From NCBI RefSeq assembly GCF_014269035.2, contig NZ_JABWRP020000010.1, positions 158,610 through 222,609 on the forward strand: 64,000 nucleotides of DNA, in the 5' to 3' direction. The position numbers and the translations under genes are program-made. Below are positions 17,526 to 25,566 of this stretch, piece by piece. Under the pieces are notes generated by a model. It saw only the letters and a program-made list of their open reading frames with translations. It searched no databases and was not told the origin of the DNA. Source of the stretch: Pseudomonas vlassakiae. Lineage in GTDB: Bacteria; Pseudomonadota; Gammaproteobacteria; Pseudomonadales; Pseudomonadaceae. Each line of letters opens with the position of its first letter. Within the stretch, counting starts at the first letter, position 1.

Positions 17526-19967
17526 CTAGCGGCCCGGTACCAGGGTCAACCGCTGGCTGCCATAGGCCCGCCCGAAGTTCTGCGGCTGCAGCGGCAGGCT
17601 CATGAACCGCCCCTTGAACCAGGCGTCCAACCCGTCGCTGTAGTGCGCACTGGCCGGGTTGCCCGACTGGCCGTTGCTGGTCAGGACCTGCAGCGGCTCG
17701 GCCTGGCCGAAGTCGACGATCATGCGTGCCGAGGCCGGCAGGCGGGTGTTGAAATCGCTGCCCCAGGCGTAAGGGGTCAGGGCCAGGGTCGTGAAATCGC
17801 CACCGGCCGCCATCGGTGAGCGGCTCAGTGGGTCGCCCAGGCCGTGGTAAGCAGGGGCCGGCCAGCGGTACTGGTGCAGCTTGCCCCACTGCCAGGCGCG
17901 TCGGTCGCTGCCCAGTTGCGCGGTGCCAGTATCCACGGCGGCCGCCAGGCTGCGGGCGAGGATGGCCGGTTTGTCCTCTTTCTGCGGCGTGGTGCGATCA
18001 TCCCAGAACGGGCTATCGTCGCGGCCCAGCAGGTGGTCGGCCTGGGCCGAGTACGACAGGCGGGCGTTGCTGACGAAGGCTTGCCAGGCCGGGCTCGATT
18101 CCGGACCGAGATCGTCGAGGAAGGTCTGCCGGGCCACTTCCTGAAGGAACAGCTGGTACAGCGCGGCATCGGCCGAGACCGGGCTCAGGCGGCCGTCGAA
18201 GGCCTTCAGCCGGGCCAGGGTGTCGCGCGCCTTGTCACGCTGGGATGCAGGCAGGGCGTCGATCGCCTGCTTGAGCGGCTGGGCCATGCCGGGGGCGTCG
18301 AACATTTGCTTGAGCTTGTCGCTCAGCAGCGTCACCTGATCGTTCTGCAGGGCCATCAGGCTGCGGTTGTCGTGCCGACCGTTGCCGGCCAGCTGGCCGA
18401 GGCGCTCGGCGCGTTCAGGGTAGTACCAGGTACTCGACAGCTGCATGCCGTAGCCACGCGGCAGGCTGCGTTGGTTGGCATGGGCGATCCAGCCGGCCGC
18501 AGGGTCCTGGTCATAGGGATGCAGCATCGGGTCGGCATAGCCATCCCAGTCATAGCGACCCTCCCAGCCGGGCGATGGCAGCAGGCCCTGGCCTTCACGG
18601 CGGTTCGGGTAGCGGCCGCTGACCTGCCAGCCGATGTGCTCGGGCTCGGCGAAGACGAAGTTGAGCGCGGCAGTGGCAACTTCGCGGGTGCTGTCGAAGG
18701 CGCGCTCGACATTCTGCGCGCGGGTCAGGTCGAACAGCGCGTCGAGGCTACGGTCGCCCTTGAGTTGCGGCAGGCTCAGGGCCAGGCCCAGGCTGGCGCT
18801 GCCTGCCTGCGGGAGCAGGGTGCCGTGCCGGGTGTCGTACATCACCTCGCGCACTGGGCGTTGGCCACGGATGAAGAAGGTTTCGCTGCGGGCGCGGGCC
18901 GGCAGCCACTTGCCGTCGGCCAGATAGGTCACCTGGCTGCCGGCGTGGCGCAGCTGCTCCAGATACAGGTCCTGGTTGTCGGCCATCACCGCGCTGCTGC
19001 TCCAGGCCAGCTTGCCGTTGTAGCCGGCCAGCACGATGGGCAGGCCGGGCAATGACAGGCCTGCGACCTGGTACTTGCCGGTGTGGATCTGCACCGGGCT
19101 CAGCGCCCAGGCTGCACGGCTGTCGCTGGCTAGCAGGCTCTTGCCGCTGCGGCTGCGTTGCGGGCCCAGCGCCAGGTTGGCCGAACCGGGGCTGCCGAGA
19201 AGGTCGAGATCGGCAAGTTTCTGGCTGGCTGCTGCCAGCGCGGGCAAACCTGGCAGTTGGCTGCTCAGGTTCAGGCCCTTGAGTTTTTCCACCTCGGCTT
19301 CTGCCAGCGGCTCGTCCGGTGCGCCGGGCAACAACCAGGGCAGTTTGTCGTTGCCGACTTTCTGCGCCAGGGTCAGGGCGCTGAGTTCTTCCTGCAGGTT
19401 TACCGATTGGCTGAAGGCATACAGGTTGAAGATCAATGCCGAGTCTTCAGGCTTCCAGTACTCCGGGCGATAGCCACTGCTGGCCAGGTTGGCCGGCAGC
19501 TTGTCGCGGTAGCGGAACAGGTAGGCGTTGACCCCACGGGCATACACTTCAAAGAAGCGCTTCAGACGCGGCGAGGCATCGGCGTACTGCTGGGCGGCGT
19601 TCTGCTTCAGGTTAGCGGCGCGCATCAGCCGGTCGATATCCAGCGCTTCGCTGCCGGCCAGCTCCGCCAGGCGGCCTTGGGCGAGCAGGCGCATGGCAAG
19701 CATTTGCTCGATGCGATCGCCGGCATGCACATAGCCCAGGGTGAACAGCGCGTCATGGAAACTGCTGCTTTCGATCAGCGGTGCGCCCATGGCGTTGCGC
19801 CGGACCGAAACATTCTGCGCCAGGCCTTTGAGTGGCTGAACGCCGGTGGAGGGTGGCACGCTGTCCTGGTAACCACCCATCTGGCAGCCGGCGAGCCCGA
19901 GCATGCCGAGCAGCGTGGCGGTGGTACTGAACCGCAGGCGGAAGGGAGGAAGGACGGGGGCGGCCAT
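17526..19967 (-). CDS. penicillin acylase-family lipoprotein
   Basis: 813 residues from the ATG at 19967 (AGGAG upstream). A lipoprotein signal ends at C28 (LGLAGC), so it is probably exported and lipid-anchored. The N-terminal-nucleophile hydrolase hallmark is S262 in [10 protein letters not shown], the expected self-cleavage site that frees the beta chain, followed by [11 protein letters not shown] (SGKPLLANDPH in relatives, so the histidine is replaced). Family members cleave acyl amides, among them beta-lactams and acyl-homoserine lactones; the substrate here is unknown. The stretch 17526-17563 is duplicated beyond hicB. Confidence 0.87.
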   Translation of the reverse strand: MAAPVLPPFRLRFSTTATLLGMLGLAGCQMGGYQDSVPPSTGVQPLKGLAQNVSVRRNAMGAPLIESSSFHDALFTLGYVHAGDRIEQMLAMRLLAQGRLAELAGSEALDIDRLMRAANLKQNAAQQYADASPRLKRFFEVYARGVNAYLFRYRDKLPANLASSGYRPEYWKPEDSALIFNLYAFSQSVNLQEELSALTLAQKVGNDKLPWLLPGAPDEPLAEAEVEKLKGLNLSSQLPGLPALAAASQKLADLDLLGSPGSANLALGPQRSRSGKSLLASDSRAAWALSPVQIHTGKYQVAGLSLPGLPIVLAGYNGKLAWSSSAVMADNQDLYLEQLRHAGSQVTYLADGKWLPARARSETFFIRGQRPVREVMYDTRHGTLLPQAGSASLGLALSLPQLKGDRSLDALFDLTRAQNVERAFDSTREVATAALNFVFAEPEHIGWQVSGRYPNRREGQGLLPSPGWEGRYDWDGYADPMLHPYDQDPAAGWIAHANQRSLPRGYGMQLSSTWYYPERAERLGQLAGNGRHDNRSLMALQNDQVTLLSDKLKQMFDAPGMAQPLKQAIDALPASQRDKARDTLARLKAFDGRLSPVSADAALYQLFLQEVARQTFLDDLGPESSPAWQAFVSNARLSYSAQADHLLGRDDSPFWDDRTTPQKEDKPAILARSLAAAVDTGTAQLGSDRRAWQWGKLHQYRWPAPAYHGLGDPLSRSPMAAGGDFTTLALTPYAWGSDFNTRLPASARMIVDFGQAEPLQVLTSNGQSGNPASAHYSDGLDAWFKGRFMSLPLQPQNFGRAYGSQRLTLVPGR

Positions 19968-20105
19968 GACAAGGGCTCCTGCAGGGCGTGGCGGGGTTGT
20001 GAGAGGCGCTAAAGGTAGCATGCCGAAAGGGTTTTCAGTGTGCTTGCAAGGCGGAATAAGGGGACGCAGATGTGCCTGCCTTGAGATGTTCAGCGCCTGT
20101 GAGTT
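19968..20105. other. upstream region of the acylase gene
   Basis: No gene seen. It carries the acylase leader on the minus strand. Together with the repeats described next it forms a 497-base stretch without a gene (19968-20464). Confidence 0.4.
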
Positions 20106-20354
20106 CGAGCGCCGCCCGCGCGGCGCTTCGCGGGGCAAGCCCGCTCCCACAGTCTGTTTCGGGCCAGTTACACTTGTGATGCCACCGCTGCCCGCCTTGT
20201 TTGTTCCCTTCGATATTGAGGAGAACAGTGCCGTTACTTCATCTATTTCAAGCCATGCGCCAAGGGGACGAGTGCGGAGGAGGCAGAAGTAACTGGCCCG
20301 AAACAGACTGTGGGAGCGGGCTTGCCCCGCGAAGCGCCGCGCGGGCGGCGCTCG
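20106..20354. repeat. perfect 66-bp inverted repeat enclosing 117 bp
   Basis: The arms 20106-20171 and 20289-20354 are exact reverse complements over all 66 bases. Each arm contains a REP-like core (GCGGGCTTGCCCCGCG next to TGTGGGAGCGGG) and a GC-rich palindromic end (GAGCGCCGCCCGCGCGGCGC). The 117-base centre encodes nothing recognisable. No transposase is present. It may be a paired-REP (BIME) or a small non-autonomous element. Confidence 0.85.
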
Positions 20355-20411
20355 GTCTCACAGGCGCCAGAGGGCTTCAGGCATGCACTTGTCAGCCCAG
20401 ATGCTTTCTCA

Positions 20412-20459
20412 AGCCTTACAGCCTTACAGCCTTACAGCCTTACAGCCTTACAGCCTTAC
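20412..20459. repeat. tandem octamer repeat, six copies
   Basis: AGCCTTAC is repeated six times without a change, followed by a partial AGCC. It ends 5 bases before the stop of the SEC-C gene on the minus strand, so it lies in that mRNA's 3' region, not in coding sequence. Such simple repeats vary in number by slipped replication. Confidence 0.95.
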
Positions 20460-20464
20460 AGCCA

Positions 20465-20668
20465 TCAAGCGCCGTGGCACTTCTTGAACTTTTTCTGGCT
20501 GCCGCACGGGCACGGGTCGTTGCGGCCGACGTCCTTCAGGGCGTTGCGCACAGGCTCCTGGTGGCCATGGTTGCAGTGCGGGCCGTGTACATGGCCGTGG
20601 TCGTGATCATGCTGATGATCGTGACCGTGGTTGCAGTCCGGGCCATGAACATGGGGTTGCTGGGTCAT
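20465..20668 (-). CDS. His-rich SEC-C motif small protein
   Basis: 67 residues. Residues 1-37 are extremely rich in histidine with two near copies of [11 protein letters not shown] flanking DHQHDHDHG, so this part should bind metal ions. Residues 48-66 are a SEC-C zinc motif ([19 protein letters not shown]), as at the C-terminus of SecA. It is the last gene of a four-gene leftward operon, 7 bases after the LEA-type gene, and shares its SEC-C motif with YchJ two genes upstream. Function unknown; metal or ribosome/protein-export binding is conceivable. Confidence 0.85.
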   Translation of the reverse strand: MTQQPHVHGPDCNHGHDHQHDHDHGHVHGPHCNHGHQEPVRNALKDVGRNDPCPCGSQKKFKKCHGA

Positions 20669-20675
20669 TGCAGGG

Positions 20676-21152
20676 TTACTCCGGTATGAGATCGCCGGGG
20701 ATTATCTCACCACTGCGCGACAAGTGCAGGTCCTGATGGATGATCAGCCCGGTCTCCAGCTCGCCCCGCAGGCGGTAATGCAGTGGCTGCCCGCTTTTGA
20801 GCAGCTTGGCCAACGGCTTCAGGTGCTGCCACAGGTTGGTTCGCGCGGTGATCTTGAACGTGCGCCGGGCATGCCCGCCGACGCTGCGCCAGAGGCTCAC
20901 TTCGTCCTGCGCCAGCAGCAGGTCGTCGAGCCACACCGAATAGCTCAGGTTGCGAATGAACAGGCGGCTGTCGTTGGGGTTGTCGACGCGCAGGTGCAGG
21001 ACGAATTCCTGCTGCAGCAGCCGCGCCTTTACCGTTTCCACCTTGTCCAGGTGCAATTCCGGCTCGCGCGTATCATCGTCGCCCCAGCTCGCACAGCCCG
21101 CCAGCAGCCCCAGCAGGGCGCCGAGCAAGAGCAGGCGGGTGGCGGCAATCAT
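20676..21152 (-). CDS. LEA14-like (water-stress domain) lipoprotein
   Basis: 158 residues from the ATG at 21152. A signal sequence ends in a lipobox (GLLAGC, lipid cysteine near residue 20). The rest matches the LEA type 2 / WHy fold: beta-strands with [24 protein letters not shown]. These are periplasmic or membrane-anchored proteins of unclear role. Its start lies 2 bases after the ychJ stop, so the genes are cotranscribed. Confidence 0.85.
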   Translation of the reverse strand: MIAATRLLLLGALLGLLAGCASWGDDDTREPELHLDKVETVKARLLQQEFVLHLRVDNPNDSRLFIRNLSYSVWLDDLLLAQDEVSLWRSVGGHARRTFKITARTNLWQHLKPLAKLLKSGQPLHYRLRGELETGLIIHQDLHLSRSGEIIPGDLIPE

Positions 21153-21154
21153 GC

Positions 21155-21631
<477 letters not shown>

Positions 21632-21633
21632 CA

Positions 21634-22128
21634 TCACCACCAATACTTGCCGAAGTTTTCAGGGTTGGCCCAGAACTTGGCGTTGAGCCAGTCCGGGACC
21701 TGCTTGTAGTCATGTAGATCATAGGTGAACAAGCTCAACACCTGCTCGTCGCGGCGGAATTTCTCGCTGGCCGACAGCGCCAGCGAAAAGAAATCGGTGT
21801 CTTGCCAACCGCAGGCGGGCAGGTCGGCCAGCACTGCAACCCGGCTTGCGTTGAGGTTGCGGATGCCGCCCAACAATTGCAGGCCGGTGCGTTTGGGCAG
21901 GTGTTCCAGGCAGTCCACCAGCACTGCCAGGTCGAAGCGCTGCGCAGCCAGCGCTGCCGGCAATGGCCCCGGCGCGCAGGTTTCGATGGCCACCTGGGGG
22001 TGCGCCTGGGCAAAGGCATCCAGGGCCGGGAAGCGGGTGCCCACCAGCAGCAGGCGCTGCGGGGTGAAGCGCTCTAGCAGCGCGGCCAGGGCTTGTTGCG
22101 GCGTGCGCTGGGAAAAACCGTCGGTCAT
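21634..22128 (-). CDS. methyltransferase-like protein of unknown function
   Basis: 164 residues from the ATG at 22128 with GAGG upstream. The pattern [20 protein letters not shown], then [27 protein letters not shown], looks like the central part of a class I SAM-dependent methyltransferase (strand 4 and the LEHL helix), but the glycine-rich SAM loop is poor. The C-terminus ends [10 protein letters not shown]. First gene of the four-gene operon with ychJ. Enzymatic activity is not assured. Confidence 0.6.
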   Translation of the reverse strand: MTDGFSQRTPQQALAALLERFTPQRLLLVGTRFPALDAFAQAHPQVAIETCAPGPLPAALAAQRFDLAVLVDCLEHLPKRTGLQLLGGIRNLNASRVAVLADLPACGWQDTDFFSLALSASEKFRRDEQVLSLFTYDLHDYKQVPDWLNAKFWANPENFGKYWW

Positions 22129-22287
22129 TGCCAATCCTCGTTCAAGTCATCCAAGACTAGCGGGCTGCTGCCCGCCGGCATAGAGGCAAGAGGCCGCGTC
22201 GTGGCTTGTTGCTGGCAGGGATGGATTGCGCGGTCTTTACTCCCAGAGATCGGCCTTATGCCGATTCCCCTAGGAGAAGCTACGAAA

Positions 22288-22977
22288 ATGAGCATAGTAC
22301 GCACAGCGTTACCCCTGGTACTGCTCACCAGTGTGTTGACTGGTTGTGCAGGTTTGCAAAAAACCGACTGGCCGAAATGCGCTGCCGTCGGGGGCGTTGC
22401 CGGTGCCGGCCTGGGTGCCATCGAGAGTTCCAGCTGGGCTGGCTGGGGCGCGCTGCTCGGCGGTGGCCTGGCGGCAGGCTATTGCTGGGCTCACGGCGAT
22501 GGCGACGAAGACGGTGATGGCGTGCCGGATAGCCGTGACAAGTGCCCGGGTACGCCGCACGGCGTGAAGGTCGATGCCAATGGCTGCCCACCGCCTCCAC
22601 CAGTGGTCGAGGAAGTGGTGGTGCAGAAGGAAGAAGTGATCGTCATTCGTGATGTGCACTTCGAATTCAACTCTTCGCGCCTGACTGCGGCCGACAAGGA
22701 GCGCCTGAACACGGTTGCCACGCGCCTCAAGCAAGAGGCCCCGGGCGCCCGTCTGAGCGTGACTGGCCACACCGACAGCGTGGGCTCCGACAAGTACAAC
22801 CAGAAGTTGTCCGAGCACCGTGCCCATGCGGTAACCGATTACCTGATCGACAGCGGTGTGCCTCGCGCCAGCTTCGTTTCGGTGGCAGGCGCAGGCGAAA
22901 CCCAGCCAGTGGCGGACAATGCCACGGCCGAGGGGCGTGCCATGAACCGTCGTACCGAAATCAAGATCCAGCGTTGA
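22288..22977 (+). CDS. OmpA-family lipoprotein with thrombospondin-type repeat
   Basis: 229 residues. A lipobox (VLTGC, C20) follows the signal. A glycine-rich hydrophobic stretch (GVAGAGLGAIES...GALLGGGLAAGY) precedes a calcium-binding type 3 repeat (DGDEDGDGVPDSRDKCPGTP, about 75-95). The C-terminal OmpA domain has the peptidoglycan-binding motif TGHTDSVGSDKYNQKLSEHR and NRRTEI. It should link the outer membrane to peptidoglycan. TAGGAG precedes the ATG. Confidence 0.92.
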   Translation: MSIVRTALPLVLLTSVLTGCAGLQKTDWPKCAAVGGVAGAGLGAIESSSWAGWGALLGGGLAAGYCWAHGDGDEDGDGVPDSRDKCPGTPHGVKVDANGCPPPPPVVEEVVVQKEEVIVIRDVHFEFNSSRLTAADKERLNTVATRLKQEAPGARLSVTGHTDSVGSDKYNQKLSEHRAHAVTDYLIDSGVPRASFVSVAGAGETQPVADNATAEGRAMNRRTEIKIQR

Positions 22978-22984
22978 CGTCACG

Positions 22985-23015
22985 GCGCCCGCGCCTTGTG
23001 AAGTGGCGCGGGCGC
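22985..23015 (+). terminator. hairpin between the two ompA-like genes
   Basis: A perfect 11-bp GC stem, GCGCCCGCGCC with GGCGCGGGCGC, and a 9-base loop, 7 bases after the first OmpA stop. No T run, so transcription may partly continue into the next gene. Confidence 0.5.
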
Positions 23016-23061
23016 ATCTTCAATCCCGCCAGCGGTGGCCGATGACACAGGAGCATTCATC

Positions 23062-23775
23062 ATGAGTGTTATGTCGAAGGCGGCGATGCCGTTGCTGTTG
23101 GTTACCAGCCTGCTTGCAGGCTGCGCCACCCACAGTGACGGCAGTGCGCCCCTCAATCAAAGGACGTGGCCCGTCTGCAGCCTGCTCGGTGGCGCGGTGG
23201 GGGGTGGCCTTGGCGCCATCGAAAACTCGAGCTGGGCGGCTGGCCTCGGCGCCCTCGGCGCGATCACCGGTGGGCTGATCTGTTATGCCCAGGATGGTGA
23301 CGAGGATGGTGACGGTGTGTTCGACCGTCGCGACCGCTGCCCCGACACCCCGGCCAATACAGCGGTGAACCACATGGGCTGCCCGCTGCCGCAGTATCCG
23401 CCGGCGCAACCCGCACCACAGCCCAAGCCTGAGGTGATCAGCCTCGATGACCAGGGCCAGGTGATGTTCGCGTTCAATTCCGCCGATCTCACCCCGGGTA
23501 GCGAAGAACGCCTGAAAAGCCTGCTGCCGCGCCTCAGCGAGTTGGGTGTCACGCGTGTCAAGGTGGTCGGGCATACCGACAACGTCGGCTCAGACAACTA
23601 CAACCAGGCGCTTTCCGAACGCCGCGCCGCCAGTGTCGCCGAATACCTGATCAGTCAGGGCCTGGCGCCGCAGAAGGTGACCAGCGAGGGCCGTGGTGCC
23701 CATGAGCCGATCGCCGACAACGCCACCGATGAAGGGCGTGCGCACAACCGACGGGTGGACCTGCACCTCAACTGA
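23062..23775 (+). CDS. second OmpA-family lipoprotein with thrombospondin-type repeat
   Basis: 237 residues; start ATG 23062 with AGGAG upstream. The layout is the same as the preceding gene: lipobox LLAGC, glycine-rich segment, DGDEDGDGVFDRRDRCPDTP, a proline-rich linker (PPAQPAPQPKPE), then an OmpA domain with VGHTDNVGSDNYNQALSERR. The pair clearly arose by duplication but has diverged, mostly in the linker and N-terminal part. Confidence 0.92.
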   Translation: MSVMSKAAMPLLLVTSLLAGCATHSDGSAPLNQRTWPVCSLLGGAVGGGLGAIENSSWAAGLGALGAITGGLICYAQDGDEDGDGVFDRRDRCPDTPANTAVNHMGCPLPQYPPAQPAPQPKPEVISLDDQGQVMFAFNSADLTPGSEERLKSLLPRLSELGVTRVKVVGHTDNVGSDNYNQALSERRAASVAEYLISQGLAPQKVTSEGRGAHEPIADNATDEGRAHNRRVDLHLN

Positions 23776-23876
23776 CTGTGCTGGCGCGTGCCTGGGCATG
23801 CAGGTAGTGTTGGCTGCGCGGCGCGCTTGCTCGGGCCGCGTTGACATAACAATAAATAGACACGTAGGGGCGGGGT

Positions 23877-24152
23877 ATGAAGTTCATCCTGGGCCTGGGC
23901 AAGGTCCTGACCGTGGCGTTCTGGGGCGTGGTGCTGTTCAACCTGATGATGCCGCAACCGTTGCCGTTGAATCTGTTGATCAATGCCTTGGGCATTTTTG
24001 TGCTGGGCCTGCATGTTCTCGAAATGCTGTTTTTCAATGGCAGCTTGCGTGGCCGCAGCCATCGCTGGTTCGACCGGTTGCAGATCCTGCTGACCGGTAT
24101 TTTTCATGTCATGTCCATTCCCCGTCCGCAGGAGGCGCCTCGCCATGCGTAA
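23877..24152 (+). CDS. DUF1145 membrane protein
   Basis: 91 residues with two or three membrane segments (about 5-25, 30-55 and possibly 65-80), the DUF1145/YhhL type. GGGGCGGGGT precedes the ATG. The stop overlaps the next start by 8 bases, so the collagen-like gene is translationally coupled to it. Function unknown. Confidence 0.8.
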   Translation: MKFILGLGKVLTVAFWGVVLFNLMMPQPLPLNLLINALGIFVLGLHVLEMLFFNGSLRGRSHRWFDRLQILLTGIFHVMSIPRPQEAPRHA

Positions 24153-24903
24153 ATTGATGTTGCTGGCGGTATTGGCCGCGCCCGTGGCACAGGCGCAGAG
24201 CCTTGAGGTTGCCTCGCACTCGATGTTGCGGCTGCCGAACAAGTCGGCCAGCGTGCACCTGGAGCAGTTGAATGTCGCGGATTCGGCGACCTTGCTGTTG
24301 CCGTCCACATTGACCGAACTGAAGGTCGATCATCTGCAGCTGGGCCGCGATGCGCGGATTGCCATTGCGCCTGCCGAAACACCGCTGCTTATCGAGGTAC
24401 GTGATGCTGTGCTGGGCGAGGGCAGTGAGATCAGCGCGCCAGGGGCGCCCGGTACCTACGAACGGGCTGCCCGCTCCGGGCGCAGCCTGGAATTGACCCT
24501 CGCCAAGGTCGACGCCGAACGCCTGGCCATCGATGCCCGTGGCGGCGCCGGAGCGCCGGGTTACATGGGCCTTGATGGCGCCAATGGCCAGGCGGGAGGT
24601 TGTGCCTGGGGCCAGGCAAGCAAAGGGGCGAATGGTGATGATGGTGGCAACGGGCATGACGGTGCACCCGGCGGGCGGATTCGCCTGAACCTGCCGCAAG
24701 GGTTCCCGCAGGAACGCATCGTGGTACGCCTGGAGGGTGGTGCGCCGGGCAAGCCCGGGGCGGCGGGCAAGGCCGGTAAAGGCGGGGCGAGCAAGGGGTG
24801 CCTGGTGTATCGCACCGACGCCGGAGCCAATGGCCGCCCGGGGCAGGAAGGGCGACCTGGGTTGGCAGGCGCCGAGGGTGAACTGATTTTACAGCGTCTC
24901 TGA
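24145..24903 (+). CDS. exported collagen-like Gly-X-Y repeat protein
   Basis: 252 residues. A signal peptide (MRKLMLLAVLAAPVAQAQ) precedes a beta-rich N-terminal domain (about 18-130). After that come blocks of Gly-X-Y triplets: GAPGYMGLDGANGQAGG, GANGDDGGNGHDGAPGG, GAPGKPGAAGKAGKGG and GANGRPGQEGRPGLAGAEG, broken by non-triplet beta segments and two cysteines. Such repeats may form a collagen helix or a glycine-rich surface. The ATG at 24145 has CAGGAGG upstream and sits inside the end of the DUF1145 gene. Location is probably periplasm or surface; role unknown. Confidence 0.82.
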   Translation: MRKLMLLAVLAAPVAQAQSLEVASHSMLRLPNKSASVHLEQLNVADSATLLLPSTLTELKVDHLQLGRDARIAIAPAETPLLIEVRDAVLGEGSEISAPGAPGTYERAARSGRSLELTLAKVDAERLAIDARGGAGAPGYMGLDGANGQAGGCAWGQASKGANGDDGGNGHDGAPGGRIRLNLPQGFPQERIVVRLEGGAPGKPGAAGKAGKGGASKGCLVYRTDAGANGRPGQEGRPGLAGAEGELILQRL

Positions 24904-24932
24904 GGCTGAGGGCCTGACTTTAGAGTTGTAGG

Positions 24933-24978
24933 GCCTGTGAGATCGAGCGCCGCGCGGGCGGCGCTCGATCTCACAGGC
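24933..24978. repeat. perfect 21-bp hairpin, REP-like
   Basis: Arms 24933-24953 and 24958-24978 are exact reverse complements (GCCTGTGAGATCGAGCGCC core) around a 4-base loop. The inner part GAGCGCCGCGCGGGCGGCGCTC resembles the ends of the 66-bp repeat at 20106-20354. It lies between convergent genes and may also end transcription. Confidence 0.85.
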
Positions 24979-25002
24979 ACTGAAAATGCCGCGTAGAACC
25001 CC

Positions 25003-25467
25003 TCACATCAACAGCCGGGAACTGGCCACCGCAACGACCGCCAGGCCCAGCAGCAGGTTGATCCCCACCATCCGTCGAATCCGCCCGAGCACCGCAGCGC
25101 CGGCCGGCCAGTCCTCAGCCTGTACCGCCGCCTTGAGCTCCGGCAGCAGCAATGCCTGGATGCGCATGAACAGCGCGAACATGGCAATCCCGCCGCCAAT
25201 CATCACGTGTACATATTTGGGCGCAGTCTCGAAGCCGCTGAAACGCATGTGCAACATGCCGATACCACTGATCGCCAGAATCGCCACGGCCAGCCAGACC
25301 CAGACGAAGAAGCGTCGGAAAACTTCCACCCACAGGCGCAGGCGGGCAGGCCCTTCAAGGGCTGCAACCGTTGCCGGGCGCAGCACCAGCCAGGCGAAGA
25401 ACATGCCGCCGACCCATATCAGGGCGGCAAGGACATGCAAGGTGTAGGGCAGGGCAAAGGCAAGCAT
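25003..25467 (-). CDS. CopD-like integral membrane protein
   Basis: 154 residues with four predicted membrane segments. Landmarks are LHVLAALIWVGGMFFAWLVLRP near the N-terminus and HVMIGGGIAMFALFMRIQ, matching the CopD domain (putative copper-resistance or heme-type membrane family, several histidines in the helices). Start ATG 25467 with GGAG upstream. It is monocistronic and divergent from dinG. No copper genes are near, so copper transport should not be assumed. Confidence 0.78.
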   Translation of the reverse strand: MLAFALPYTLHVLAALIWVGGMFFAWLVLRPATVAALEGPARLRLWVEVFRRFFVWVWLAVAILAISGIGMLHMRFSGFETAPKYVHVMIGGGIAMFALFMRIQALLLPELKAAVQAEDWPAGAAVLGRIRRMVGINLLLGLAVVAVASSRLLM

Positions 25468-25566
25468 CCGGGATCTCCATGCGGCACAAAGGGCAATAGC
25501 GGGGTATGATAGCCGCCCCATGCGAAACACTGAAAATATATCCAGCCCTCCGGGCGCCTGCAGACC

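Noticed and set aside
20106..20354. Insertion sequence
   Set aside because: The 117-base centre cannot encode a transposase and no target-site duplication was evident.
20412..20459. CRISPR array
   Set aside because: The repeats are 8 bases with no spacers; it is a simple tandem repeat.
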